In this document: positions 16,101-24,444 of the stretch, one piece after another
Numbering within the stretch: position 1 is the stretch's first letter
Layout of the letters: the number at the start of each line of letters is the position of its first letter
Assembly: GCA_017883205.1 (NCBI GenBank)
Contig: JADGNZ010000017.1
Span: 1-64,000 of the forward strand
DNA length: 64,000 nt
Origin: Thermoanaerobaculia bacterium
GTDB taxonomy: Bacteria > Acidobacteriota > Thermoanaerobaculia > Gp7-AA8
Direction of reading: 5' to 3'
The notes under the pieces: generated by a model
The model's input: only the letters and a program-made list of their open reading frames with translations
Databases searched by the model: none
Told to the model about the DNA's origin: nothing
Made by a program: the position numbers and the translations under genes

Positions 16101-18538
16101 CAGTCGACCTTGGCGTGGCCTCCTGAGACGGATGCGGCCACGACTGTGCCGCCCCCGTTCGTCAGGTTCGGATTCTCGAGCACGAGATAGGTTTCGCCCG
16201 GGGCTCCGCCGCGAACGCGGAGCGTCACGATCTCACCGCCGCCGCTGTTGAACTGCAGAGGCTGGCCGTTCGATGACGAGATGCGCACGGTTCCGTGCTC
16301 GCGATCGATTGTGGCGATGGGCGGCGTCTTCAGATCGATCGTCAGAGCAGGGCCGAAAACAACTTCGCTGACATCGAGCGTCTGCGGGTTGTAGTGAAGC
16401 AGAAGCTGCGTCGCCGACAGACCTTCGAGATCCATTCCGACGACGTTCCACATCTTCTCTTCGCCAGGCTTGAACGCCATCCGCATCGGCTGCGGCTCGA
16501 TGCGCGGCGCGAGCCCGCTGTTGTCGGTCAGGTTGCTGGCGCCGTTCGCGACCGACTGGGCGACGACGGTGCCGGTCGATGGAGTCGAAAGCAGGCTCTC
16601 CGGTTGCGGCTTCGGCTGCGGATTCACGGGCGGGGTGTTCGGCGCCGGCGGCCGGAAGGGATCAGTCGGAGCGGAGCCTTGCGGGATAACGAGGGGTTGG
16701 TTTGCCGGCGGGACCGGGTTGCCATCGGAATCGACCGCGCCGGTGCGGAATTGCTGCGCGCTCGGCGGCGCCGAGAACGGATCGACGGTGGACTGCGATT
16801 CGAGACGCGGCGAGAGTCCTCGGAAGCTCAGATTGCTCTGCGTTCCCACCCACATCGGCGCGAGGTCGTCCTCGGTGATGTCGGGCTTGCGGATGATGTG
16901 GGGCGTCATCGTCAGCATCAGGTCGGTGCGATGCCGCAGGTTGTGGTCTTTCGTGAAGAGCCGTCCGAGGATGGGGATGTCGCCAAGGAACGGCGTTTTG
17001 TTGCTCGTTGTCAGGCTCGTATCCTGAATCAGGCCGGCCAGGAAGTTCGTTTCGCCATCTTTGAGGCGGATTGTCGCTTCGATTGTGCGGGTGTTGAATG
17101 ACGGCGGAGCGTCTGCCGTGGCTGCGGCGGCGATGTCGGAAACCTCGACGGTGAGCTTGAGCGTCACTTCGTTGTTGTGGTGTACCCGAGGCTCGATCGA
17201 CACTTTGATGCCGATGTCCTGATACTGAAACGAAGTGGCCTGCCCGGCGAGCGCTCCTCCGGTGGTGCCAGTATTGAGAGTCGGAAACGTCGTGACCGGA
17301 ACCGGAACACGCTGGCCGATGTGCAGCGTGGCCTTCTCTCCCTCGGAGATGCGGAGCTCGGGATTGGCGAGCGTCTCGGTATTGCCGATGCTCTTCACGA
17401 GGCTGTAGGCAATCGTTGGAATCGTGAACGTGATGTCTTTGCTTCGGATGGCGCGGAGCGCGTCGAGATTCAGCGGAAGGGCATTTCCCTTCCCGTCTGT
17501 CGCCGGCGTCGCCTGAACCGTGCCGCCAAGACTGTTGACGACTGCGCCGATGTCCCGCTGCTTGTCCAGATCGATCTGCAGAAGCTCGACATCCACCACG
17601 ACTTCGGCCTTCGCTTTGTCGTTGGCCTCGATGATCTTCTCGGCGATGCGCACCTTGTCGGCGGTATCGCGGATGGTGATGGCGTTGAGCGCCTTGAGCG
17701 GAAACACGTTGCGCGCTTCGATCATCGTCCGGACGACGTTGGTGACCTGCTCGGCGTCGCCGTTGGAAAGATAGAACGTGCGGATGACGAGATCCTCGTA
17801 GTCGCGGCGGGCCTGAGGATTGTCGGGAACGACGATGATCGTGTGCTCATCGAGCGCTTTGTAGAAATGGTTGGCGGCCTGCATGACGCGCTCGAGCGCC
17901 TGCTGTGCGGTGACATCTTTCAGCTCGATGGCGATGCGGTCATCCTTCACTGCCTGATCGAAGAGGATGTTGATTCCGAAGGCGTTTCCGAGTGCCCGGT
18001 AGATCTCTTTGATCGGGCGCTCCTGAGGAAATGAGAGGGAGATCGGCTGATCGGACGTGGGGTTGAGCTGTGGCGGCGCCGACTTCGTGATGTTGGCCTT
18101 CGCACGGCGCTTGAGGTCGTCGATCGAAGGGGGTCGGCCGGCGTTCGCAATGTCCTGAAGAGTCGCGACAGTCTTGCTGTATTCGCTGGCGGCAAACTGA
18201 TTGGTGGGGTCGAGCCGGATGACGATCTCCAGTTCCGTAGAGGCGAGCTGCAGGAGGCGCGTGAGATCCGCTCCGTGCGCATTCACGGCGGCGGTGCGCA
18301 GGCCTTTTCCCTTTTCGAAATGCACGCGCGACGCTTCGAGCTTGGCGCGCGACAGATTGATCCGGTAGAGGGCATTCGAGGGATCGACGTCGAGCGCCTT
18401 CTGGTATTCGGTGACGGCCGCGTCCCAATCCTTCGACGTCTCGGCGTGCTTCGCCTTCTGGAACGCGTTGTAACTCGTGCAGGAAAGCATCGTGAGCGAT
18501 AACGTCAGTGCGGTGATTCCGAGTCTGGTCTGGTTCAT
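16100..18538 (-). CDS. Outer-membrane secretin (PilQ/GspD type) with TPR and cohesin domains
   Basis: 812 residues. A lipoprotein signal ends at Cys20 (LTMLSC). Residues about 24-80 look like a TPR segment (DWDAAVTEYQKALDVDPSNALY). Residues about 165-330 hold N0/N1 domains (ERPIKEIYRALGNAFGINIL), then the secretin barrel domain to about 560, with IGIKVSIEPRVH, LAGLIQDT and PFLGDIPILGRLFTKDH. A Pro-rich linker leads to a cohesin-like beta-sandwich (about 680-810; LLLHYNPQTLDVSEVVFG). Secretins form the gated outer-membrane ring for pili or secreted proteins. Cohesin tails occur on other bacterial secretins. It is in the pilM-pilP operon, 127 bases after pilP, with a G-rich hairpin in that gap. 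Confidence 0.9.
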   Translation of the reverse strand: MNQTRLGITALTLSLTMLSCTSYNAFQKAKHAETSKDWDAAVTEYQKALDVDPSNALYRINLSRAKLEASRVHFEKGKGLRTAAVNAHGADLTRLLQLASTELEIVIRLDPTNQFAASEYSKTVATLQDIANAGRPPSIDDLKRRAKANITKSAPPQLNPTSDQPISLSFPQERPIKEIYRALGNAFGINILFDQAVKDDRIAIELKDVTAQQALERVMQAANHFYKALDEHTIIVVPDNPQARRDYEDLVIRTFYLSNGDAEQVTNVVRTMIEARNVFPLKALNAITIRDTADKVRIAEKIIEANDKAKAEVVVDVELLQIDLDKQRDIGAVVNSLGGTVQATPATDGKGNALPLNLDALRAIRSKDITFTIPTIAYSLVKSIGNTETLANPELRISEGEKATLHIGQRVPVPVTTFPTLNTGTTGGALAGQATSFQYQDIGIKVSIEPRVHHNNEVTLKLTVEVSDIAAAATADAPPSFNTRTIEATIRLKDGETNFLAGLIQDTSLTTSNKTPFLGDIPILGRLFTKDHNLRHRTDLMLTMTPHIIRKPDITEDDLAPMWVGTQSNLSFRGLSPRLESQSTVDPFSAPPSAQQFRTGAVDSDGNPVPPANQPLVIPQGSAPTDPFRPPAPNTPPVNPQPKPQPESLLSTPSTGTVVAQSVANGASNLTDNSGLAPRIEPQPMRMAFKPGEEKMWNVVGMDLEGLSATQLLLHYNPQTLDVSEVVFGPALTIDLKTPPIATIDREHGTVRISSSNGQPLQFNSGGGEIVTLRVRGGAPGETYLVLENPNLTNGGGTVVAASVSGGHAKVD

Positions 18539-18546
18539 GTTTTTTG

Positions 18547-18631
18547 CGGGGGTCGGGGGTCGGGGGTCGGGGGTCGGAGAGACCGTAGTTCAATGTTTCT
18601 CCGACCCCCGACCCCCGACTCCCGACTCCCT
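18547..18631. repeat. G-rich inverted repeat inside the pilus operon
   Basis: Four GGGGGTC units (18547-18580) face C-rich complements (18599-18631) across an 18-base loop. It sits between pilP and the secretin gene on their transcript. It could set their relative expression as a roadblock or processing site; that is inference. Confidence 0.7.
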
Positions 18632-18665
18632 CCTTATCTGTTCTGACGTAGCGCTATTCAAAAGG

Positions 18666-19355
18666 TTACTGACCGAGTGGTACGCGTGTCTTGACGTCTG
18701 CCGGGAACCCGACGTAGCCGATCTCGACGGATTCGATTCCGATGCTGAGCAGGATGAACTTCCCGTCGAATGTTTCGCCGACGCGAACGTTGACGATCTG
18801 GCCGTTGCCATTGAACGTCGCGATCGGATTGGTAGCGGGGCCGAACGTGCCGATGTACTTCAGTGTGAATGGGGGCGGAACCGGCTTCGGCGGCGGCTGG
18901 ACTTTGAGCCATGCCTGATACCCGGGGTCGCAGGCGTCACCGATGCCATTGCCATCGCTGTCCTTCTGGTCGGGGTTGTAGACCGCCGGACAGTTGTCGC
19001 GGAAGTCAGGGATGCCGTCGTGATCCTGATCAGGCGGCGGCGGAGGAACCTTCACCGGGGGCGGAGGCGGCGGAGGTGGCGGTTCTTTGAACGCGAAGAG
19101 GTTGCGTATGCTCTTGTAGCTGCCGCTCTGTGGATCGAGCAGTTCGATGTGCAGGGTCGGAACTCCGGGTGTGCTCGCGGCGGTGGACGTGCGAGCTGCA
19201 GTTGCAGACGCCGGCGTCCTGGGTTGGGTCACGCCGGAGATTGGCGGAGCGGTGTTGCCGCCGCCCGAATTCGAGGCGTAGCCATAGATCGCGAAGATCG
19301 CGATGAGAATGGCACCGATCGCTGCCCAGGTTTTCCAGTTCATCCAGTCCATCAC
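18666..19355 (-). CDS. pilP: PilP/GspC-like alignment protein carrying a thrombospondin type 3 repeat
   Basis: 229 residues. One membrane segment (residues 10-26) is followed by a Thr/Ala/Pro linker, nine consecutive prolines, and then the C-terminal PilP-like beta domain (residues 164-225: [37 protein letters not shown]). Between them, residues 109-143 are a thrombospondin type 3 repeat, with [15 protein letters not shown] and [12 protein letters not shown], complete with calcium ligands and paired Cys. The PilP/GspC domain contacts the N0 domain of the secretin, encoded next. The start overlaps the pilO stop by four bases. A calcium-binding insert in this family is unusual in my knowledge. 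Confidence 0.8.
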   Translation of the reverse strand: MMDWMNWKTWAAIGAILIAIFAIYGYASNSGGGNTAPPISGVTQPRTPASATAARTSTAASTPGVPTLHIELLDPQSGSYKSIRNLFAFKEPPPPPPPPPVKVPPPPPDQDHDGIPDFRDNCPAVYNPDQKDSDGNGIGDACDPGYQAWLKVQPPPKPVPPPFTLKYIGTFGPATNPIATFNGNGQIVNVRVGETFDGKFILLSIGIESVEIGYVGFPADVKTRVPLGQ

Positions 19356-19951
19356 ATCTGCTTGTTCGCGGTTGGCGCGACGCCGCGCGTATCGCGGAAC
19401 AGGGTCTTGAGTCGAATGTTGAGGGTCAGAGTCTTATCTGCTGCTACGCCGCTGCTGACCAGGTTGATCCCATCGATGATCACGAACTGATCGGAAAGCT
19501 CCAGCAGGTTGATCAGGCGCCGTATCTGCTCGTACGTTCCCTGAACCGTGTAGGTGATGCCGACCGCAGTCGTCCCGACCGATCCCTTGACGCTGGCCGT
19601 TTTCGTTTCCGAGGTCGAGAAAGTGTAGCTGGGCGGTTCGAGGTGGCTGGCCGCGGAGAGTTTCTTGACCTCGTCGATCAGCGTCGTCAACCGCTGCATG
19701 GGTGTGGCCCACCGCTCGTTGTAGAGAACCTGCAGATCGTTCTGCACTTTCTTGTACGCGGCGAGCTGCTGCTCGGCGGTGATGCGTGCGCCACGCGCCT
19801 GCTGCAAACGGGCCTGAGCCTGCTCTTTTGTCGCGTCGAGGTCCTGGAGGCGGCTCACGTACTGCACGCGGTACGTGAAGAAAAAGAGGGTGTTCGCGAG
19901 AAGAAGCACGCCGAGAACGATCAGGAGAATCCGCTTTTCACGCCAGATCAT
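19352..19951 (-). CDS. pilO: PilO-like inner-membrane alignment protein
   Basis: 199 residues: a short cytoplasmic tail, one membrane helix (residues 8-26), a coiled-coil ([20 protein letters not shown]) and a ferredoxin-like periplasmic domain ending [12 protein letters not shown]. This is the PilO/GspM architecture. PilO pairs with PilN to link the cytoplasmic PilM ring to the PilP/secretin side. Start and stop each overlap neighbours by four bases (pilN and pilP), so the set is translationally coupled. Confidence 0.85.
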   Translation of the reverse strand: MIWREKRILLIVLGVLLLANTLFFFTYRVQYVSRLQDLDATKEQAQARLQQARGARITAEQQLAAYKKVQNDLQVLYNERWATPMQRLTTLIDEVKKLSAASHLEPPSYTFSTSETKTASVKGSVGTTAVGITYTVQGTYEQIRRLINLLELSDQFVIIDGINLVSSGVAADKTLTLNIRLKTLFRDTRGVAPTANKQM

Positions 19952-20526
19952 TCGATGCTCCTGGTGATCGTGGGGTGGTAATCGACGCTGAGCGTGATGC
20001 GGTGCTCACCGGTCGGCTCCACTGCCTCGCTCGAAGGAAACGCGTTGGCGAAGTGTGCGTCGCCGTTGAAGTGGTTGATCGTTGCGGAGAGGCCGGTGCC
20101 GGATTTGGCAACGCACATCATGGCAAGGTGGACGAGCCCGTCCTTATCGAAGGTAGGGGATACCGACTGAAGGCGAACGTCGTCCGGGAGGACGCGCTCG
20201 AGGCGGTCGAGCAGCTCGCTCCACGAGAACGCGCGCTCGGCGAGCTGCGCGTTGGCAAACTCCGTCTGCGTCGACAGAAGCTTGAGATCAATGCCGCGAA
20301 GCCGCTGCGTGAGGATGTCCGCCTTGTGCCGCTCGTCGGCAGTCTGTTGTTCGAGCTGGCTGATGTCGGCGCGTGTCGTCTTCGTCTCCGTCCGATAACG
20401 AAGCAGTGTATCGACGTTGTTGAGAGCGAGAAACGCAGTCAGCAGTGCCATGACCACCACCGCGGCATAGACGGGCCGGTAGTCGCGGAACGGCCGCGAG
20501 GCGAGATTGAGATGGATCGGTTTCAC
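19948..20526 (-). CDS. pilN: PilN-like inner-membrane alignment protein
   Basis: 192 residues. The N-terminus MKPIHLNLASRPFRDYRP is the conserved INLLP-type PilM-binding peptide of PilN. One membrane helix follows (AVVVMALLTAFLALNNV), then a coiled-coil and a periplasmic domain (WSELLDRLERVLPDDVRLQS is typical of PilN). Four-base overlaps with pilM and pilO. The protein connects PilM in the cytoplasm with PilO. Confidence 0.88.
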   Translation of the reverse strand: MKPIHLNLASRPFRDYRPVYAAVVVMALLTAFLALNNVDTLLRYRTETKTTRADISQLEQQTADERHKADILTQRLRGIDLKLLSTQTEFANAQLAERAFSWSELLDRLERVLPDDVRLQSVSPTFDKDGLVHLAMMCVAKSGTGLSATINHFNGDAHFANAFPSSEAVEPTGEHRITLSVDYHPTITRSIE

Positions 20527-21413
20527 CCGGTGAATACTCCTGTGGCCGCGGTCAGCTCGGCTTCGTACTGGCTGCTGTCCCCGGGCACCTGTTCCGCCAC
20601 GTCGCGCAGCGTAATCCTCTTGACGGGCGCGGAGAACTCGACCCCGATGGCATCCACGACGCTTCCGCTCACGTCATTGCCGGCGACGTAACAGTTCTCG
20701 ATTGAGCTCGTCTGCAAAGAATCCCGAAGATACGTCGCGGAGAGTTTGATCTCCTGCTCGAGCGAGCGCTCCCCGTCCAGGTTGCGCGAGCGGATGAATA
20801 GCGGTTGCGGGCCGCGGAAAACGGCGGTGGTGAAGTCGTTCTCCCGGATGTAGAAGAAGATCCGGTCGCGCGTCGTCATTGCTTCACGGCTGGTGATGGC
20901 GTTCCAGATGTTCAGGCCGCAGGGCTCGAGAAGGATGACCTCGACGCCGGCAGCCGAGAACAGGCGCTCGATCGCGGCCAGCGTTGCTTCCACCGCGCTG
21001 AAGGCCAGGACGCGCGGAGGCGTGCGCGTCAACACCTCGTACGACAAGCGCAGCAGCGACGGATCGATCGGCATGGTCCGGCGCAGGCTCCAGCGAATGA
21101 CCTCTTCGGTCTCACTGTCACGCTCCGGCACGGACTGAAGCTCGATGATGTTCATCCGAATCCAGGAGTCGGGGACGAGGATGGAGACTTTGTCCCACCG
21201 TCCCGTTTCCAGCTTGAGCCGGCGCAGTACGTCGGCGAACGCGGCTTCGTTCTGCAGACTGGGCGTGACGACGCCGGGCGCGAAGATGTCATCGCGAAGC
21301 GCATAGCTCTTCGCCTGAACGATCTTCGCCTCTTTCCGGCCGCGTCCTACGCGGACGTGGATGAGGGAATCCCTGTCGAGAACGACGACGTCTGGTGGGA
21401 AGGAGCGCGCCAT
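20523..21413 (-). CDS. pilM: PilM-like actin-fold protein
   Basis: 296 residues, shorter than typical PilM (about 350). Segments match the PilM/GspL cytoplasmic fold: VLDRDSLIHVRV, KVSILVPDSWIRMNIIEL, EEVIRWSLRRTMPIDPS, VEVILLEPCGLNIWNA and FFYIRENDFTTAVF. PilM binds the PilN tail and couples it to the assembly ATPase. The strict phosphate loops of actin-type ATPases look weak, so nucleotide binding is uncertain. It follows pilB by one base, and its stop overlaps pilN. Confidence 0.78.
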   Translation of the reverse strand: MARSFPPDVVVLDRDSLIHVRVGRGRKEAKIVQAKSYALRDDIFAPGVVTPSLQNEAAFADVLRRLKLETGRWDKVSILVPDSWIRMNIIELQSVPERDSETEEVIRWSLRRTMPIDPSLLRLSYEVLTRTPPRVLAFSAVEATLAAIERLFSAAGVEVILLEPCGLNIWNAITSREAMTTRDRIFFYIRENDFTTAVFRGPQPLFIRSRNLDGERSLEQEIKLSATYLRDSLQTSSIENCYVAGNDVSGSVVDAIGVEFSAPVKRITLRDVAEQVPGDSSQYEAELTAATGVFTG

Positions 21414-21414
21414 A

Positions 21415-23040
21415 TCACTCCACGAAGGTGACCTTGTTGATCTCGCGCAACGTGGTCTGTCCTGACATCACTTTTTTGAGAGCCGATTCGCGAAGGAACA
21501 TCATTCCCTCTTCTTTGGCCGCTTTTTTGATCTCCGAAGCGGGACGGCGGTCGAGAATCATGGTTCTAATACGATCGGAGAGGTCGAGAAGTTCCGAGAT
21601 CGCGGCCCGTCCGTGGAATCCGGTGCCGTTGCAGTCGATGCAGCCGGTGCCTTCCTGGAACATTTTTCCCCTGTACGCCTTAGCGTCGAGACCCGACTCG
21701 ACGATGAACGAGTCGGGATAGGCCACCTCGTGCCGGCAGGAGTCGCAGATCTTGCGTACGAGCCGCTGTGCGAGAACGCAGTTGAGCGCCGATACGAAGT
21801 TGTACAGGTCGACCTTCATGTTGAGGAAACGGCCCAGAACGTCGACGACGTTGTTCGCGTGAACGGTGGTGAAGACGAGGTGGCCGGTGAGTGCGGACTG
21901 AACGGCGATGGCGGCCGTCTCTTCGTCACGGATCTCGCCGACCATGACCTTGTCGGGGTCGTGACGGAGGATGGCCCGGAGACCGCGCGCGAACGTCAGT
22001 CCTTTTTTCTCGTTGACCGGGATCTGCGTGATGCCGCGAAGCTGATACTCGACCGGATCCTCGATGGTGATGATCTTGTCTTCCGAGGTCTGAATCTCGG
22101 AGAGAGCGGCGTAGAGCGTGGTCGTCTTGCCCGAGCCGGTCGGGCCGGTGACGAGCACCATGCCGTACGGCTCTTTGATGAACTTGCGGAACTTGAGCAG
22201 CATCTCGTCATCGAACCCGAGAACGTCGAGACGAAGGCTCTTGAAGTCGGAGTTCATCGACTCTTTGTCGAGGATACGGATGACCGAGTCTTCGCCGTGC
22301 GTGGTGGGGACGATGGAGACGCGGAAGTCGATGGTGCGGCCGGTGATGCGGAGCTTGAAACGTCCGTCCTGCGGGACGCGCTTCTCGGCGATGTCGAGCT
22401 CGGACATGACTTTGATGCGCGAGATGATGGTGGTGTGGTGACGCTTGTCGATCGGCTCGAGCGCTTCGTAGAGGACGCCGTCGATGCGGTACTTGACGAC
22501 GACTTCGTTGTCACGGGTCTCGATGTGAATGTCCGAGGCCCGGCGCTGGATGGCGTTGAAGACGATGGAATCGACCAGCTTGATGATCGGCGACGATTCG
22601 TGCGCCGTGATCGAGTCGATCGTCAGCGTCTCTTCGCCTTCTTCATCTTCGCCGACCAGCGTCATGCGGAAGCCTTCCGTGGCTTCGTCGAGGACACGTT
22701 GCGTCGATTCGGATTTCTGCAGCTTGTCGCGGATGGCCGCCGGTGAGGCCACGCGGACTTTGAGCGGTGCGCCCAGGAGCAGCTCGAGCTCGTCCAGTTT
22801 GAGGACGTCGGTCGGATCGCCGACGACGACGGCGATGTGGCCGTTCTCGCGTTTCTCCGGCAGGAACTGGTAGCGGATCATCAGCTCGAGCGGGATGTTG
22901 CGGAAGAGCTCGTGGTCGACCACGAAGTGCTCGAGGTTCACGAAGTCGAAGCCGTACTGGCCGGCCAGGCGCTGGGCGCGCGCGGTCTCGCCGGCCGGAT
23001 CGGGAGTCTTGTAGAGCAGCGTGCGAGGGTCTGTGGCCAT
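21415..23040 (-). CDS. pilB: PilB/GspE-type assembly ATPase
   Basis: 541 residues. The N-terminal MshEN-like domain (about residues 1-140) has the LKLDELELLLG-type sequence. The ATPase has Walker A GPTGSGKTTTLY (about residue 300), the Asp box TIEDPVEYQL, Walker B VMVGEIRDEETA and the His box GHLVFTTVHANN. A zinc tetracysteine module, CDSCRHE and GCIDCNGTG, follows near residues 435-470. This hexameric motor powers pilin or pseudopilin polymerisation. The order pilC-pilB-pilMNOP with no pilT points to assembly without a retraction motor at this locus. Pilus and T2SS ATPases cannot be separated with certainty from sequence alone. Confidence 0.93.
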   Translation of the reverse strand: MATDPRTLLYKTPDPAGETARAQRLAGQYGFDFVNLEHFVVDHELFRNIPLELMIRYQFLPEKRENGHIAVVVGDPTDVLKLDELELLLGAPLKVRVASPAAIRDKLQKSESTQRVLDEATEGFRMTLVGEDEEGEETLTIDSITAHESSPIIKLVDSIVFNAIQRRASDIHIETRDNEVVVKYRIDGVLYEALEPIDKRHHTTIISRIKVMSELDIAEKRVPQDGRFKLRITGRTIDFRVSIVPTTHGEDSVIRILDKESMNSDFKSLRLDVLGFDDEMLLKFRKFIKEPYGMVLVTGPTGSGKTTTLYAALSEIQTSEDKIITIEDPVEYQLRGITQIPVNEKKGLTFARGLRAILRHDPDKVMVGEIRDEETAAIAVQSALTGHLVFTTVHANNVVDVLGRFLNMKVDLYNFVSALNCVLAQRLVRKICDSCRHEVAYPDSFIVESGLDAKAYRGKMFQEGTGCIDCNGTGFHGRAAISELLDLSDRIRTMILDRRPASEIKKAAKEEGMMFLRESALKKVMSGQTTLREINKVTFVE

Positions 23041-23064
23041 GAATGGTCTTTTATTGGGCTACGT

Positions 23065-24270
23065 TTATTGGGCTACATTGCTGAGCTGGAACAGCGGGAG
23101 ATAGAAGGCGTATAGCAGAATGGCGACGACGCCGCCCATGAAAACGAGGATGAGCGGCTCGATCGCCGCAACGATTCGCGTCAGATGGGATTCGATTTCC
23201 TCGTCGTAGAACTCGCTGACATTTCCGAGCATTTCCGTGAGGGCGCCGGTCGACTCGCCCACCTTGATCATTTCGATGGCCAGATCGCTCATGGCCTTGG
23301 TGTTTTCAAGCGAGCGCCACAGCGGCTCGCCCTCTCGCACGTTCTGGACCATCCCGAAGATCTTCGAGGCCATGAGCTGGTTGGTCACCGACTGCGAGGC
23401 GATCTCGATGGCAGGCACCATCGGCGTTCCGCCGGCCAGAAGAGTGCCCAGCGACTGCGTGAACTGCATGATGGCGAACCTGTGCAGGATTCCGCCAGCC
23501 AGCGGGATCTTCAACTTCAGCCTGTCCCACGTCACCCGCCCGCTTCCTCGGATCCATCGCCGGGTGAAAAAGAATCCTCCGGCGCAGAGGACGAGGAAGA
23601 TGGGCAGGTTGGTGTTCAACCCGTTTGCGACGTTGATCATGAACTGCGTGAACCAGGGCAGGTCCGCCCCGAAGCCGGAGTAGAACTCGGCGAACTTGGG
23701 GATGACTTTCATCATCATGACCAGCACCATGGCAATCGAGAGGGCCACGAGCACCGAGGGATAGATCAGGGCGCCGACGACCCGCTTTCGCAGGTTGACG
23801 ATGATCTTCTGATAGCGAAGAAAACGCCGGAGCACACCTTCGAGATCGCCCGAACGCTCGCCCGCGCGCAGTGAGGTCGAGTAGATGGGCGGGAAGGCGT
23901 CGCCGTAGGTGGCGAACGCATCGGAGAGGGCGATTCCCGACTTCAGCTTATCGCGGACGTCGATGAGCACTTCCTTGAAGCGGAGGTTCTTCTGCCGCTC
24001 CAGCATGATGTCGAACGACTGCAGGATCGGCAGTCCGGCCTTGACCAGCGCCAGAAGCTCCTGGTTGAAGAGAAGGAATCGTTCGGTGGAAATGATCTTT
24101 CCGCCGCGGGGGAGCAGATCGCGCAGCGACATGCGGCCGCGCCGGGCATCGAAGACGTGCATTCCCTGCTGGCGCAGCTCTTCTTCGGCCGCGCGGATGC
24201 TCATGGCCTGAACGTGGCGCTCGGTGATGACTCCGTCGGGTGTTCCGACTCTGACGATGAACTCGGGCAT
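23065..24270 (-). CDS. pilC: PilC/GspF-type inner-membrane platform protein
   Basis: 401 residues with the two-lobed GspF layout: a cytoplasmic N-terminal domain, then repeated F domains containing FLLFNQELLALVKAGLPI and MQFTQSLGTLLAGGTPMVPA, and membrane helices near residues 165, 215 and 375 (LILVFMGGVVAILLYAFYLP). It anchors the assembly ATPase and receives pilins from the membrane. It is the first gene of the operon. AGGA lies 9 bases before the ATG. Its leader contains a 28-base direct repeat. The last five codons and stop are partly repeated just downstream (TTATTGGGCTAC twice on the plus strand). Confidence 0.92.
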   Translation of the reverse strand: MPEFIVRVGTPDGVITERHVQAMSIRAAEEELRQQGMHVFDARRGRMSLRDLLPRGGKIISTERFLLFNQELLALVKAGLPILQSFDIMLERQKNLRFKEVLIDVRDKLKSGIALSDAFATYGDAFPPIYSTSLRAGERSGDLEGVLRRFLRYQKIIVNLRKRVVGALIYPSVLVALSIAMVLVMMMKVIPKFAEFYSGFGADLPWFTQFMINVANGLNTNLPIFLVLCAGGFFFTRRWIRGSGRVTWDRLKLKIPLAGGILHRFAIMQFTQSLGTLLAGGTPMVPAIEIASQSVTNQLMASKIFGMVQNVREGEPLWRSLENTKAMSDLAIEMIKVGESTGALTEMLGNVSEFYDEEIESHLTRIVAAIEPLILVFMGGVVAILLYAFYLPLFQLSNVAQ

Positions 24271-24289
24271 TTGTTCGATTCCTGACTCT

Positions 24290-24355
24290 TTCGACGAACC
24301 ACGCGATGAAAGGTTACTTCCTGCTTCTTCGACGGTCCACGCGATGAAAGGTTAC
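24290..24355. repeat. Two 28-base direct repeats in the leader of the pilus operon
   Basis: Positions 24290-24317 and 24328-24355 share CCACGCGATGAAAGGTTAC plus a preceding TTCGACG, with two or three differing bases and a 38-base period. They lie 20-85 bases upstream of the pilC start codon, so they could be tandem binding sites for a regulator. Confidence 0.55.
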
Positions 24356-24444
24356 GCAAGCGTCAGGGTGTGCTTACAACGGGGGAGGCAAGGGTCCGAT
24401 TCCGGGAGTGTCGGATGCGGCGGATGTTGCGGGTTTGAAAGCCT

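Noticed and set aside
11864..23065. Shared 14-mer TATTGGGCTACGTT at 11864-11877 and 23052-23065
   Set aside because: A few 14-base matches are expected by chance in 64 kb, so the shared placement upstream of two minus-strand starts is not enough.
24388..24412. T-arm-like GGGTCCGATTCC suggesting a tRNA
   Set aside because: The stem does not pair and no acceptor or anticodon arms can be drawn around it.
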